A stretch of 64,000 nucleotides of DNA. It comes from Usnea hakonensis (lineage: Eukaryota; Ascomycota; Lecanoromycetes; Lecanorales; Parmeliaceae). The DNA is taken from contig BLJB01000174.1 of the NCBI GenBank assembly GCA_013423325.1, positions 1 to 64,000 on the forward strand, in the 5' to 3' direction. Position numbers and translations under genes: made by a program. Under the pieces are notes generated by a model. It did no database searches. It was not told the DNA's origin and saw only the letters and a program-made list of their open reading frames with translations. Each line of letters begins with the position of its first letter. Position 1 is the stretch's first letter. Positions 1 through 10,900 of the stretch are shown one piece after another.

Positions 1-1234
1 AGTCGAAGGTGGTATACAGACTCAAAACAGCGGAGACAAGTAGGAGTACGGTAAGGTTTTTTATCCTAGTAGTAGTGATACTACAAAGGTTTCCCTTATA
101 TCATTGCCATAGAGCTTCCCGTAATTANNNNCCCGTAATTATCTTTCACATAGTTAGATAGACACGAGTATGAATTCCAATCCAATCCAATAATTACTTT
201 TAGATCTATTATAGCTTTTATATTAAAACGCTTTAGCCTTCTAATAAAGTAGACTAGCTTATATTTTTTAGAGGTAAAAGTTACTCTATATATTTTTACT
301 TACTTTAGATATACTTTATAGACTATTTTAAGTATTATATAGTTAGCTTTTATACTCTTTCTATATACTAGTAGATAGATATTATTAATAAAGCCGCTAA
401 TTTAGAGGTTTAGCTTTAGCTTCGAGTACTCTTTAATAAGCGATATATTAAAGAATAGAAATAATATAGAGGATATTAGAGATCTCTATAATATTTCTAT
501 CTCTACTAGTTCTACCTCGCTTATTTTCTATTCTAGCGTTATTAACGTTACTCTTTCTATAAGAAAGCTTAATATCTAGTTTACTATCTAGAGAGGAACC
601 CCCTTAGATTTAAGGTTATAGAGAAGTCGCTTATAGAATATATTATCGAATACTTCTATTACGTCTAGAGAGAGTAGGCTAGCTATATACTACTTATCGC
701 TACCCTATACCGTATATACTATATTAACTATTATCTCTAGGGCTATCTCGATAGATCGGTCTCTCTTTAATATTATTTTTAATAGTATTATATTAAGAAT
801 TATTTAGAATATATTATTATCTTTAATTAAAGACTTAAAGAATAATCCTTTAGTTATAAGTTATAGTAGTACTATAATATAACAAACGTCTTAGTTTAGT
901 ATTTAATAATAATTATTTTAAATAAGGAAATTCTTAAATATAACTCCGCGACGAGATCTCTTCTAATAATAAAGAGCGGTAAGAAATACGAAGATATCGA
1001 TATTCTTTAGTCTATTAATCTAGAATAATATAGAACCTACAATAGGCGGTTAAAATTCATATATAAAGCATTATTTAAAAGCGCATTATTTATACCTCTT
1101 TTAATTATTATCATATTGTGTGTAGAAGAAAAGGAATTAAAGTAGTTCTTAAGACTTTCCTATTTAGGTATAGAGCCTATTTAGAGTGTGTTTTAGCGCC
1201 AGATAGATCGATTTCAGTTATATGATTGGCTAGC
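1..1234. repeat. AT-rich RIP-degraded repeat relic
   Basis: Very AT-rich, TpA-rich DNA with no usable reading frame. The part from about 710 to 1025 aligns with 3648-3892 further right; nearly all differences are C in the right copy to T here, or G to A here, which is the RIP signature. The element type cannot be told from what remains. A four-base N gap lies at 128-131 and is flanked by the same 10-base word on both sides. RIP of a dispersed repeat is inference from the transition pattern; the alignment itself is seen directly. Confidence 0.85.
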
Positions 1235-1272
1235 GTAGGGAGCTAAGGCCCGAAAGGGCCTTAGCTCCCTAC
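1235..1272. repeat. Perfect 17-bp inverted repeat with GAAA loop
   Basis: Bases 1235-1251 and 1256-1272 are exact reverse complements separated by a GAAA loop. A short T-run follows at 1275-1280. It sits exactly between the AT-rich relic and the 5' flank of the oxidase gene, 50 bases before its ATG. It could be a mobile-element end or an RNA hairpin. Rho-independent termination is not a fungal mechanism, so I do not call it a terminator. Confidence 0.8.
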
Positions 1273-1321
1273 TCTTTTTTCCCAAATAAACTGAGTAAGG
1301 AAGAGAGCAAGCTTTCCAACC

Positions 1322-3149
1322 ATGCCTTATCTCCTACCTCCTGCAACTCTCATCACGTTATTATACCTCTCTTACAGCATGGCAGCATCTTCGGACAACT
1401 CCAATCTGTGCTCCACTCTGGCTTCTCAGCTTCCAGGCCAGATCTCATACGCACAAGACGCCGACTACGCCGCGTCGATCGAGTCGTATTTTTATCAACA
1501 AGCTCGTCTTGGTCCTCAATGCATCGTCTATCCAAAAAACGCGCCAGATGTTTCTCGTATTGTCAAGACTCTCATTGCGAGGCGAGCCAAAGCTGCAGTT
1601 CGAGGCGGAGGTCACACACCGATTGCCAATGCCGCCAACATTGAAAATGCCGTCACTATAGACTTGAGTAATATGAATGCCGTAAGCCTTGGTGCTTTTG
1701 GTCTCTCGTCCTTCCAAAATGATACGGACTCCTCTGTCGGTCCTCTGTCTTCCTCAGCTGCCAGCAGTCATCTGTTTGAGCCAAATAACTCCGATCCCTC
1801 TGTTAGCGTTCAGTCTTTCTCAAATCTTTCATCCGATACCACGGGTGAAAAGGCTCCAATGAATAATCCCAATATCTTGTCAGCTGGAGGTGGCGCCACT
1901 TGGGGAGATGTGTACAAGAAGCTCGACTCTACGGGTCTTATCTCTATAGGTGGCAGAGGTACTAGCCTTGGGTAAGGCGTACCGTGATTCTATTCCTACT
2001 TGAAGCAAGAAGATCACTAATGTTCGTTTTGATAGAGTCGGCGGTTTGACGACTGGAGGTTGGTTGATTCCTTGATTTATCTTTTCAGTCCAAGCAGTCA
2101 AGACTGAAACGTCACATAGGCGGTGTTTCCTTCTACTTAGGACAGAGAGGTTTCGCTTGCGATAACGTCGTTAATATGGAGGTTGTCCTTGCCGATGGCT
2201 CAATTGTTAACACGAATGCTTTTGAACGACCTGATCTTTTCCGAGCTCTCAAAGGGGGTTCTAATAACTTTGGCATTGTCACTCGCTTCGACCTGAATAC
2301 GTATACCCAAGGGCAACTTTGGGGAGGGTTTATCGCGTATCCTTCCAGTACTATCCCACAACAACTCTCAGCATTTGAACGCTTTATGCAATCATCGAAA
2401 TCGGATCCTTACGCGGAGATTATTTGCGCTATTGGATATGTGGGAGCGTACAAGACCGTCGTCGTTTCGCTCGGGCTTCACTATACTAAACCCGTAGTGA
2501 ATCCTCCCATATTCCAGCCATTCACTGCAATTCAGCCTCAGCTTAAGAACACAATGAGAATTGGGGATAACATTGACTTCGTTAACGAAGTTGAGTCAAA
2601 TCAAGCAAAGAACTCGCGGTAAGTAATCATGGCACCCGAGTTCTGTATACTCTTTGCAATTCCGTAGCTAAAACACGGACAAGGGGAGTATATGTGAATT
2701 CTGTTTTCCGCTCGACAGCTGCCATTGTCGAAGAGGTATATCAGCTTTGGAGCTCGACCACAAACTCCATTAAGGATGTACCCGGGATAGCATATTTTCT
2801 CATCTTCCAGCGAATGCCGGTAATTAGACCTGGAAATGCACTCGGGCTGGAAGGCTCGGATGAGCCAATGGTGCTGTGTCTCCTCTCCGTTACCTGGACT
2901 CGGAAACAGGATGATTCCCTGATCAATAGCGTCACGCAGACTTTGGTCAACAATATCGATCAAATTACAAAAGCAGCTGGACTCTTCCATAGGTTCAAGT
3001 ATCTTAATTACGCTGCAATGTTTCAGGATGTAATTGGCTCTTACGGTTCGGCAAGCAAAGCGCAGCTGCAAGCTGTTAGTAAGAAATACGACCCGGAAGG
3101 ATTTTTCCAGACTGGTATCCCGGGTGGATTCAAGCTGTTCGCTACATAG
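1322..3149 (+). CDS. Secreted FAD-linked oxidase (berberine-bridge-enzyme-like)
   Basis: Exons 1322-1971, 2036-2058, 2120-2618 and 2684-3149 give 545 residues. Residues 1-21 look like a signal peptide. The FAD-binding (PCMH) domain carries RGGGH, whose His98 is the expected covalent flavin attachment site, then AGGGATWGDVYKKL and GVGGLTTGGG joined across a 23-nt exon, then ACDNVV and LADGSIV. The C-terminal BBE segment shows YGSASK and KKYDPEGFF. The usual second (Cys) flavin link is absent from the GLTTGGG region, so single covalent attachment is inferred. A Ser/Asn-rich stretch (residues 121-175) interrupts the FAD domain; part of it (1682-1813) could be an optional in-frame intron. Substrate unknown; relatives oxidise sugars or secondary metabolites. 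It borders a RIP-degraded repeat, so silencing is possible. Confidence 0.9.
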
Positions 3150-3647
3150 TCTGGTGTGGCTGCAGAGAATCAGGCGTTGGCAGTAAAGGCGAATTGAAGG
3201 GCATGCCGCATGCTTTAAAACAAAAGAAGCTTTCCGAGTTCGAGTGAGTCGCTCATTAGAAAGTAGGAATTAAGCCAACAATTCATTCATGAAAGTGAGT
3301 TCTCAAACCATTGAAGCGCATCCCTCTACGACCAATTCTCAGACCCTCCTCGCTGCAATCGTATAAATCAATCAAAATCCCCACCCTATCCCGCCCCCGC
3401 CCCAGCAGCACCATCTCCTTCAGAATAATTGCATCGTTTTTTCGCCCACCCCCTCAACCCTGCCGATATATGCGTACATAGCTACGTTTTCCCTCCGGAT
3501 CTATATCGAATAGAGATGGGAGTCTTCTTAGCCATGTGGCTATGGGCCTGAATATGCCTCTTCAGGCCACTGGTCGGCCTACTTATGGCGATGAGATAGT
3601 CCCACCACTGTTACAGGTACCCTCCGTGTGCATTTGGACCATATATA
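3150..3647. other. Intergenic, no gene seen
   Basis: Region after the oxidase stop. It includes C-rich patches near 3380-3420 and no supported reading frame. It probably holds the 3' UTR of the oxidase and the left flank of the repeat copy. Confidence 0.5.
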
Positions 3648-3892
3648 TGATCCGTATGTGGCAAATGAAGCACTAAGTAAGGTCCAGATGGGTTGTCTGA
3701 CTTTCGCATTATTTTCGACAGCATTGTATTGAGAGTCGTTTGGGGCACATTGTCGTCTTTGACTAAAGACTCAAAGAGCAATCCTTTAGTTGCGAGTTAT
3801 AGCGGTGCCATTACATGACATACCTCGTATATAATCACTGTCTCTTAGTTTAGCGGTGGAAAACTCGAAGTTGTTTAGTCTACCAATCTAAC
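3648..3892. repeat. Less-mutated copy of the left-edge repeat
   Basis: This stretch matches about 710-1025 with small indels. The best block is 3709-3820 against 780-890, where almost every mismatch is C/G here against T/A there. It keeps ordinary base composition, so it escaped most RIP or represents a diverged solo fragment. No coding frame or terminal repeat is recognisable. Confidence 0.75.
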
Positions 3893-4094
3893 GGTACTTT
3901 TCGTTGAAGAATAGATCTCTACTGATGAGCAGATGCAACTTTGAATGTTACAGTGCTTCTTTTTGGTGGATCAAACAGGTAAATTCACGCTTTTTGATCC
4001 TTACATGTGCTTTCAATCTATATCTCATCTAAAGGCCTATCCCAATCCATCTCCAAATTTTCTTCCTTCGTTGACAGTGCCTATCTCTCATACC

Positions 4095-4514
4095 TTACAG
4101 ACCCTGAACTTGAAAAGTCCAGTTGGCAGTTGTCCCAACAACATCACTCACTGAACCATCAGGCGATAGAGCCTCCAGTCCCGCTATCGTCAGTTGTATA
4201 TTGCTGTCCGTGCAGTCGCCACACTTTCCGATGACGGTGGCATTGATAGCCCTGTTGGTGCTGAGGTCGAAGATGGTGATGGGGTTGTCGCAGATGGATT
4301 CATCGCGGGAGGCGAAGAATGCGAGTGGTAGGTTGGCGTAGGCGGCCGTTTGGCTGCCGGGGTTGCAGTATGCGTCTGCGGGGTCGGCGTATAGGCTTAA
4401 GGTGCCGGTCATGTTGCCGAAAAATTGGCAGCTTCCGCCGTCGCAGCCATTGGGGTCATTGGCGTGGGCTGTCAGGGCGAGAAAGGCGATGGTGAGCAGG
4501 TTGGTGAATTGCAT
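4095..4514 (-). CDS. Small secreted double-psi beta-barrel (RlpA/expansin-like) protein
   Basis: A single-exon 139-residue protein. Residues 1-18 form a signal peptide ending in AHA. The mature part has six cysteines, including two in the motif GKCGDC. The tail order GKCGDC, then IQLT, then a hydrophobic segment, then GTTANWTF matches the C-terminal half of secreted DPBB proteins (expansin, barwin and RlpA relatives), which usually end in a ...V.W.F strand. No CBM63 or other extra domain is present. Such short secreted DPBB proteins are often cell-wall active or effector-like; which one applies here cannot be read from sequence. The gene's 3' half is C-rich and its 5' half G-rich on the + strand, with a change near 4230. 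No intron is needed. Confidence 0.75.
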   Translation of the reverse strand: MQFTNLLTIAFLALTAHANDPNGCDGGSCQFFGNMTGTLSLYADPADAYCNPGSQTAAYANLPLAFFASRDESICDNPITIFDLSTNRAINATVIGKCGDCTDSNIQLTIAGLEALSPDGSVSDVVGTTANWTFQVQGL

Positions 4515-5809
4515 CGTGGTGGAAGATGTGAGTGGGTTTTGCGGGTGATGTTGGGGTTTTATTTTAGTAGGTAGTTGTGGGTCTGGAAGATATTGTGTTG
4601 GAATGGCAGCAACCAGGTGGTGGAAGACGTTTATATAATCTTCACTTACGTCTGATAGTTTTCACTATAATGAAAGGAGTAATGGGTAGCTGATTGATAT
4701 AAATTTGGAAATTGGTGCATGTTTTCCGTATTACTGTATCAATAGGTCGGTTTGACTGCTAGTTCGCTTTTATAGGTACATGTGCTTATGGTTATAACTG
4801 GAATCGGCCCGTTCGGCGAGTATAAGTCTTTGGGTCAATTGGACAGACGTCAGATTGGTAGGTGGGTGCGAAAGTATGAACCACATTTTTGATGAGCTGG
4901 GTTACCGCTGACAGTCAGATTATTCTAATGTAGTTTGTTCCCAAAGATGTAGATGGGATAGTAAAAAACACCCAGCGTAGCAATGAGCTTTACTTGTGGG
5001 TGGTGCTTACTAAGAAACTTCTACCATTTAGAAGAGCCAAATGATCTCGACACGTTCAAACTCAACAGTCGAACCATTACTAGAGGCTAGGAAACGCAAT
5101 GATAGCATCCTTCCGTTCGGAACTTCCGCAGAGCACCCGGCAGTCGAACGGCTTTTGAGATCGATACTCGACACTGATCAACAATAGTGTGGTTTGCTAT
5201 GCAGTCAGACGGGCTAAATGAGATACTACGCTGTATGCACTCGCACGGCTCCGCTGAATGAAGATAACAATTTTCAGGCAACCCCCCCCCCTCCCTTTTC
5301 CCCCAAGTACTTCACATCTGATTCGCTATCCTTTGCTGCTTGTTAATTTGTTAAGGCGTCAACGGTCAATCGGACGTTAAATGACGCCGAAGACATAGAA
5401 GACAATGAGTTGCGGTCTTTAACTACGAGAACGAGACACGAACAGAGACGCAAACGAAGCAAAAATTATTTATTGCACCTCCTGTACATACACACATAGA
5501 TGAACCAGCGGCTAATACTGTTCCAAGCAGGAAGGTATCATGAGACGCTCGTTAGTCCTGTACCAAGTATTGAAAACATTGTAATTAATGATTGAACCAT
5601 TTTCAATACTGGTGGTAGTACAAGTAATTTAAGGTATTTTTTCCTGGCTTCTTGGCCAGCCGAAGCACGCTAGCATGTTCCGCAAGGCGCTAAACTTTCC
5701 CAAGTGATGATCCAGAGATTTTGAATAGTGCACCAGTGCATGATCAACGTCATTTTCACCCAGTCTTTGCCCATACTTGTACTTTAGTGTAAGTAAGAGG
5801 TGTCTCAAG
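4515..5809. other. Intergenic, no gene seen
   Basis: About 1.3 kb between the start of the secreted protein (reading left) and the EF-Tu gene (reading right), so it probably contains both promoters. It includes a C-homopolymer run near 5283-5302. A 64-codon minus-strand frame at 5087-5281 has no recognisable features and I do not support it. Confidence 0.5.
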
Positions 5810-7447
5810 ATGGTGATCATCACTCGCTCATTGACGCCGATACTACGGACAAGCCGACTTGCTCTATGGCAGCAAAGAGGTGTCAATCCTGTACAACAAG
5901 TCTTCGGGAGGGACGCGAACGGAATTCGGGGGCTTGCTACGGTCTTTGAGCGGTCCAGACCTCATGTCAACATTGGTATGCGATTGCTACATGTTCAACT
6001 GGCAATTCAAAGCTGATCTGAGAAGGCACGATTGGTCACGTCGACCACGGCAAGGTGCGCGCAATGCCAGCTCGGGTTTTGCAAGCCACTGCTAATGCTT
6101 GTTGATTAGACCACCTTGACCGCTGCTATTACGAAACGACAGGCTGAGAAGGGATTGGCCAGCTTTCTTGAATATGGCGCAATCGATAAGGCACCCGAAG
6201 AGCGGAAACGTGGTATCACCATCTCCTCCGCACATATTGAGTACAACACGCCTGCGCGGCACTATTCCCATGTCGACTGTCCTGGGCACGCGGATTACGT
6301 CAAGAATATGATTACAGGTGCTTCAAGTATGGACGGAGCTGTTATTGTGGTGGCGGCTTCTGATGGGCAAATGTGGGTGGCGCACAGGAAACTTGGATTG
6401 TGAGATGAGACTGAGCATATACAGGCCGCAGACAAGGGAACATCTCCTGCTCGCACGACAGGTCGGAGTTCAAAAGATTGTGGTGTTTGTCAACAAGGTC
6501 GATGCGATAGAGGACAAAGAGATGTTGGAGCTAGTGGAAATGGAGATGAGAGAGCTACTGAACACCTACGGCTTCGAAGGAGATGCAACCCCCATCATCC
6601 TTGGCTCTGCCTTGTGTGCGCTTGACGGTCGAAAACCCGAGATAGGAGTTCAGAAGATCGATGAGCTGCTGGATGCCGTGGACACATGGATTCCAACGCC
6701 CCAGCGTGAGACCGAAAAGCCTTTCCTCATGTCCGTTGAAGACGTGTTTTCCATTCCAGGCCGTGGTACCGTGGCATCAGGGCGAGTGGAACGTGGCACC
6801 TTGAAAAAGGATTCCGATGTCGAGCTCGTTGGCAAAGGCGACAATCCTATTAAGACCAAAGTGACGGATATCGAGACCTTCAAGAAATCTTGCGATGAGT
6901 CAAGAGCTGGCGATAATTCTGGACTGCTGCTTCGAGGTGTCAGGCGAGAAGAAGTGAGGCGAGGCATGATCGTTGCCAAGCCAGGTTCTTCAAAAGCACA
7001 CAAACAATTTTTGTGCTCAATGTACGTCCTCACAAAGGAGGAAGGCGGTCGCCACACTGGGTTTTCTGATAATTATCGACCACAAATATACTTGAGGACT
7101 GCTGGTACGTGGCCTCGAATCGCACGGATTGTTACACTTACTGACTTGTTTCGCAGATGAAGCCGCCGCTCTACACTGGCCAGACGACGTGGAAGATCGC
7201 GCCAAGATGGTCATGCCAGGAGACAACGTGGAGATGCTGTGTGATATTTATAACCCTATCGCCCTTGAGAATGGACAGAGATTCAATATTAGGGAGGGTG
7301 GACGTACAGTAAGCTACCCGGCGATCCGTATTCAAGGGAGGAGAACTGCTCCTACATCTTTATGTGCTCAAATGTTTGCGTGGAAAGGTAACGCTGACGA
7401 ACCTCCGCTAGGTGGCCACCGGGCTAGTCACAAGAATCATTAAATGA
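5810..7447 (+). CDS. TUF1: Mitochondrial elongation factor Tu
   Basis: Exons 5810-5975, 6026-6054, 6110-6372, 6425-7104, 7157-7308 and 7412-7447 give 441 residues, normal for fungal mtEF-Tu. The first 40 or so residues are rich in Arg, Ser and Leu and low in acid, fitting a mitochondrial presequence. GTPase motifs: GHVDHGKT (completed across introns 1-2), effector RGITI, DCPGHAD, and NKVD. Domains 2 and 3 include RGTVASGRVERG, KSCDESRAGDN and MVMPGDNVEM; the last exon encodes only VATGLVTRIIK. It delivers aminoacyl-tRNA to mitoribosomes. Intron 3 starts GTGGGT, a weak donor, but the splice restores DGQMPQTREHLLL. The gene looks broken in simple ORF view but all six exons join cleanly, so it is not a pseudogene. 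It lies 538 bases before EFL1 on the same strand. Confidence 0.93.
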
Positions 7448-7985
7448 TTGATCGTATACCACGCGATTGGTACCGCCGCAGTTGCTGTGACAGGGGATGC
7501 TTTCAGAGAGACTAGTGGTGTATATAGGGTGGTGAATCGCTCTAGACAGACCAATCGAGAAGATGGTGGTTGGCAGAAGCCTTTGGGTACAGTGTCGAGA
7601 GCGAGTAGGGGATCTTGCAATTTCTTGTACAAAAGGCTCTTGTCTGGTTAGCTTGACTTCTTTAGCGAAACCCCACTCTACACTGGCGTCGGTAGCATCC
7701 TTGTTCTTTGTAGCATAGAAACCAATGTAGGCAAAGAAAAGATTGAGCTTCAATACCTTAATTCAACCATTGGCCTTCAATGCTACACAATGGTAAACAG
7801 ACTATTTTTGCCTCATAATCGAGAATTGATGCGGTATAATGAGACATTTGTTTTAGTCTGCTCCGCAAACGAAATTTTTTACCCAACCGCGATCCTCAGC
7901 GTCACTCCAAAGTCAATAGGAATCACCTCGGGAGTGAATCGTCTCTAGATTCTAGTAGACTATAACATGTCAGGTGAATCTCAGA
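7448..7985. other. Intergenic between TUF1 and EFL1
   Basis: Short spacer between two co-oriented genes. It should contain the TUF1 3' UTR and the EFL1 promoter. Reading frames on the minus strand at 7408-7753 show no family features. Confidence 0.5.
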
Positions 7986-10900
7986 ATGCCTGTCGTAAAT
8001 CCAGAGAAGCTCATCGGGCTTCAACGCAATGCCGAAGAGGTCAGAAATGTATGCATCCCATCGTCCATTTATATCCCAGAAGCTAATGAAGATAGATCTG
8101 TATACTCGCCCATGTCGTAAGTAATAAGAGCGAGATCCTTTCGAGGATACATTGTGACTTGAAATGTAGGACCACGGCAAAACCTCCCTCACCGATGCGC
8201 TCATCGCCACCAATGGCATCATCTCCCCCAAACTTGCAGGTAAGATTCGCTACCTGGATTCCCGCCCTGATGAGCAGCTCCGTGGCATCACGATGGAATC
8301 GTCAGCAATATCTCTCTACTTCGCTTTATTCCGCCGCTCGGCGCCGGAAGCTTCTCCCGTGCAGAAAGAGTATCTAATCAATCTCATCGATTCACCCGGC
8401 CATATTGACTTTAGCAGCGAGGTCAGTACTGCCAGTAGACTATGCGACGGAGCGCTTGTATTGGTTGATGCTGTTGAAGGTGTTTGTAGCCAGACTGTCA
8501 CGGTCCTCCGGCAGACATGGACCGAGCATTTGAAGCCACTTTTGGTCGTCAACAAGGTTGATAGACTAATTACAGAGCTCAAGATGAGTCCTGGGGAAGC
8601 CTATACCCATTTAAGTAAGCTACTAGAGCAGGTAAACGCGGTCATTGGGAGCTTTTTCCAAGGTGAGAGGATGGAGGAGGACTTGCAGTGGAGGGAGAGG
8701 GTTGAGGAGAGAGTCGCTGCTGCTGCTGCGAAAGAAATGGAGAGGGCCGAGAGAAAAGCTATAAAAGGTTCTGCAGTTGAAGACTCGGAGAGTATGGCTA
8801 CGAGTGGTACAAATGGTGATTTTGAGGAGAAAGATGATGAGGATCTCTACTTTTCTCCAGAGAAAAACAACGTCATTTTCAGCAGCGCTGTTGATGGGTG
8901 GGCTTTCACTGTTCGACAATTCGCTTCGCTGTATGAGAAAAAATTGAACATTAAGCGCTCGGTTCTGGAGAAGGTGCTATGGGGAGATTTCTACCTGGAG
9001 CCCAAAACCAAGAGAGTACTTGGCACTAAACACCTGAAAGGAAGGACCTTGAAGCCAATGTTCGTGCAACTAGTTTTAGACAGCATTTGGGCTGTCTACG
9101 AAGCCACTACAGGAGGGAATAAAGGCATGGGAGATCCGGCAATGATTGAAAAAATCACAAAGTCACTGTCTCTGACAATACCCCCGCATATTCTACGTTC
9201 GAGAGATCCTCGAGCTATTTTGACTACGGTTTTCTCTTCGTGGCTACCTCTATCGACTGCTGTTCTCGCATCAGTCATCGAGTATCTCCCTGCTCCGCCA
9301 GCAGCGCAAGCAAGCCGTCTGCCCGCATTACTTGACGCTTCACCTGGAGCAAAATTTATCGATCCAACAATTCGAGAGTCAATGATCGACATGAGGTCAA
9401 GGGAAGACGATCCAGTGGTGGCCTATGTTAGTAAGATGGTAGCAGTGCCTGCGAGCGAGATGCCGCAGAACAAGCGAAAGGGAGGTGGTACCATGACCGG
9501 CGAGGAAGCCCGAGACCTGGCTCGAAAGAAGCGAGCAGAATTGCAGAGAGCCCAGGCAGCTATGAGTGAAGATATGAACGGAGTTACGGATGCCCTCGAC
9601 GAATCAAGTCTGACCGATGCAAATGGCGATAACGCAACAGATCCAGCGGAAGGCGATCCAGAACATTTGATTGGTTTTGCAAGATTGTATTCTGGGACCA
9701 TTACTGTTGGCGACTCTGTCTATGTTCTTCCTCCAAAATTTTCACCAGCTTATCCGCATGCCATGCCTGGGCCTCAGAAAGTCACAGTCATCGGCTTATA
9801 CCTCCTTATGGGCCGAAGTCTTGAAGCGTTAACTTCCGTCCCCGCAGGCGTCGTATTCGGCATCGGCGGGTTGGAAGGTCATGTCTTGAAAACCGGCACC
9901 CTCTGCAGCCAGCTAGAAGGCGCTGTAAATCTTGCTGGCATTAACATGGGCAGCCAGCCCATTGTACGTGTTGCGCTTGAGCCGGTCAATCCTGCTGATC
10001 TGGAAAGGATGATTCGAGGAATGAAGTTGCTTGAACAGAGCGACCCTTGCGCCCAATATGAGGTCATGGAAAGCGGAGAGCATGTGATACTAACGGCTGG
10101 TGAGCTGCATCTTGAGCGTTGTCTCAAAGACTTGAGAGAGAGATTTGCAAAATGTGAGATCCAGGCTGGAGAGCCCATTGTGCCATACCGAGAAACCATC
10201 GTGAGCGGTACCGAGATGTCACCGCCAAAGAATAAAGACCTCCCTCGAGGAACTGTCGTCGCTGTCACGACTTCAAAGCAAATCACAGTGCGTTTGAGAG
10301 TCAGACCCTTGCCGGATGCCGTGACAGAATTCTTACTGAAGAACGCTGGAGCAATACGGCGACTATACTCTGAGAGGAAAAAGCAAGAAGAGAGTAAGAA
10401 GGGACTGGAGGCAGATAATGAGGATATCAATGAACAAGCTGAAGTCGACGAGATACAGGTGGCTGATACTGGGTTATTGTCTCTTTTGGACTTCAGAGAA
10501 AAGCTTCGATCTGCATTCGCAGACATAAAAGGCCAGGGGCACGACTGGGCTAATGTAGTTGAGAAGATTGTAGCGTTTGGTCCACGACGAACAGGGCCAA
10601 ATTTATTAATCGATGCTACTCAAGACGAGACATGCCAAAAATTGTGAGATTTACCATTCCAATCATCGTTTTAGTTCATGGCTGACATCTGGCAGTCTTC
10701 AAGAGTCCCACGAAAATCCGATGGCTGGCCCCAACGGCAACGACGACACCATCAGTAAGCCAGACTCAGATGCTCTCACTCCACGAGACTTTTCCGATAA
10801 GATCTCGTACGCCTTTCAATTAGCCACAGCTCAGGGTCCCATGTGCCACGAATCCATGCAAGGCGTTGCTGTCTTCCTAGAATCCGTCACCGTTTCCGCT

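Noticed and set aside
1235..1280. Rho-independent terminator
   Set aside because: The hairpin plus T-run looks like one, but the DNA is fungal and the next gene starts downstream on the same strand.
5777..7443. EF-Tu as a broken pseudogene or mitochondrial DNA insertion
   Set aside because: Six exons with good splice sites rebuild the full protein with a presequence; nuclear-type introns exclude a recent organelle insertion.
9879..10526. 215-codon minus-strand frame
   Set aside because: Shadow of the EFL1 exon; no features of its own.
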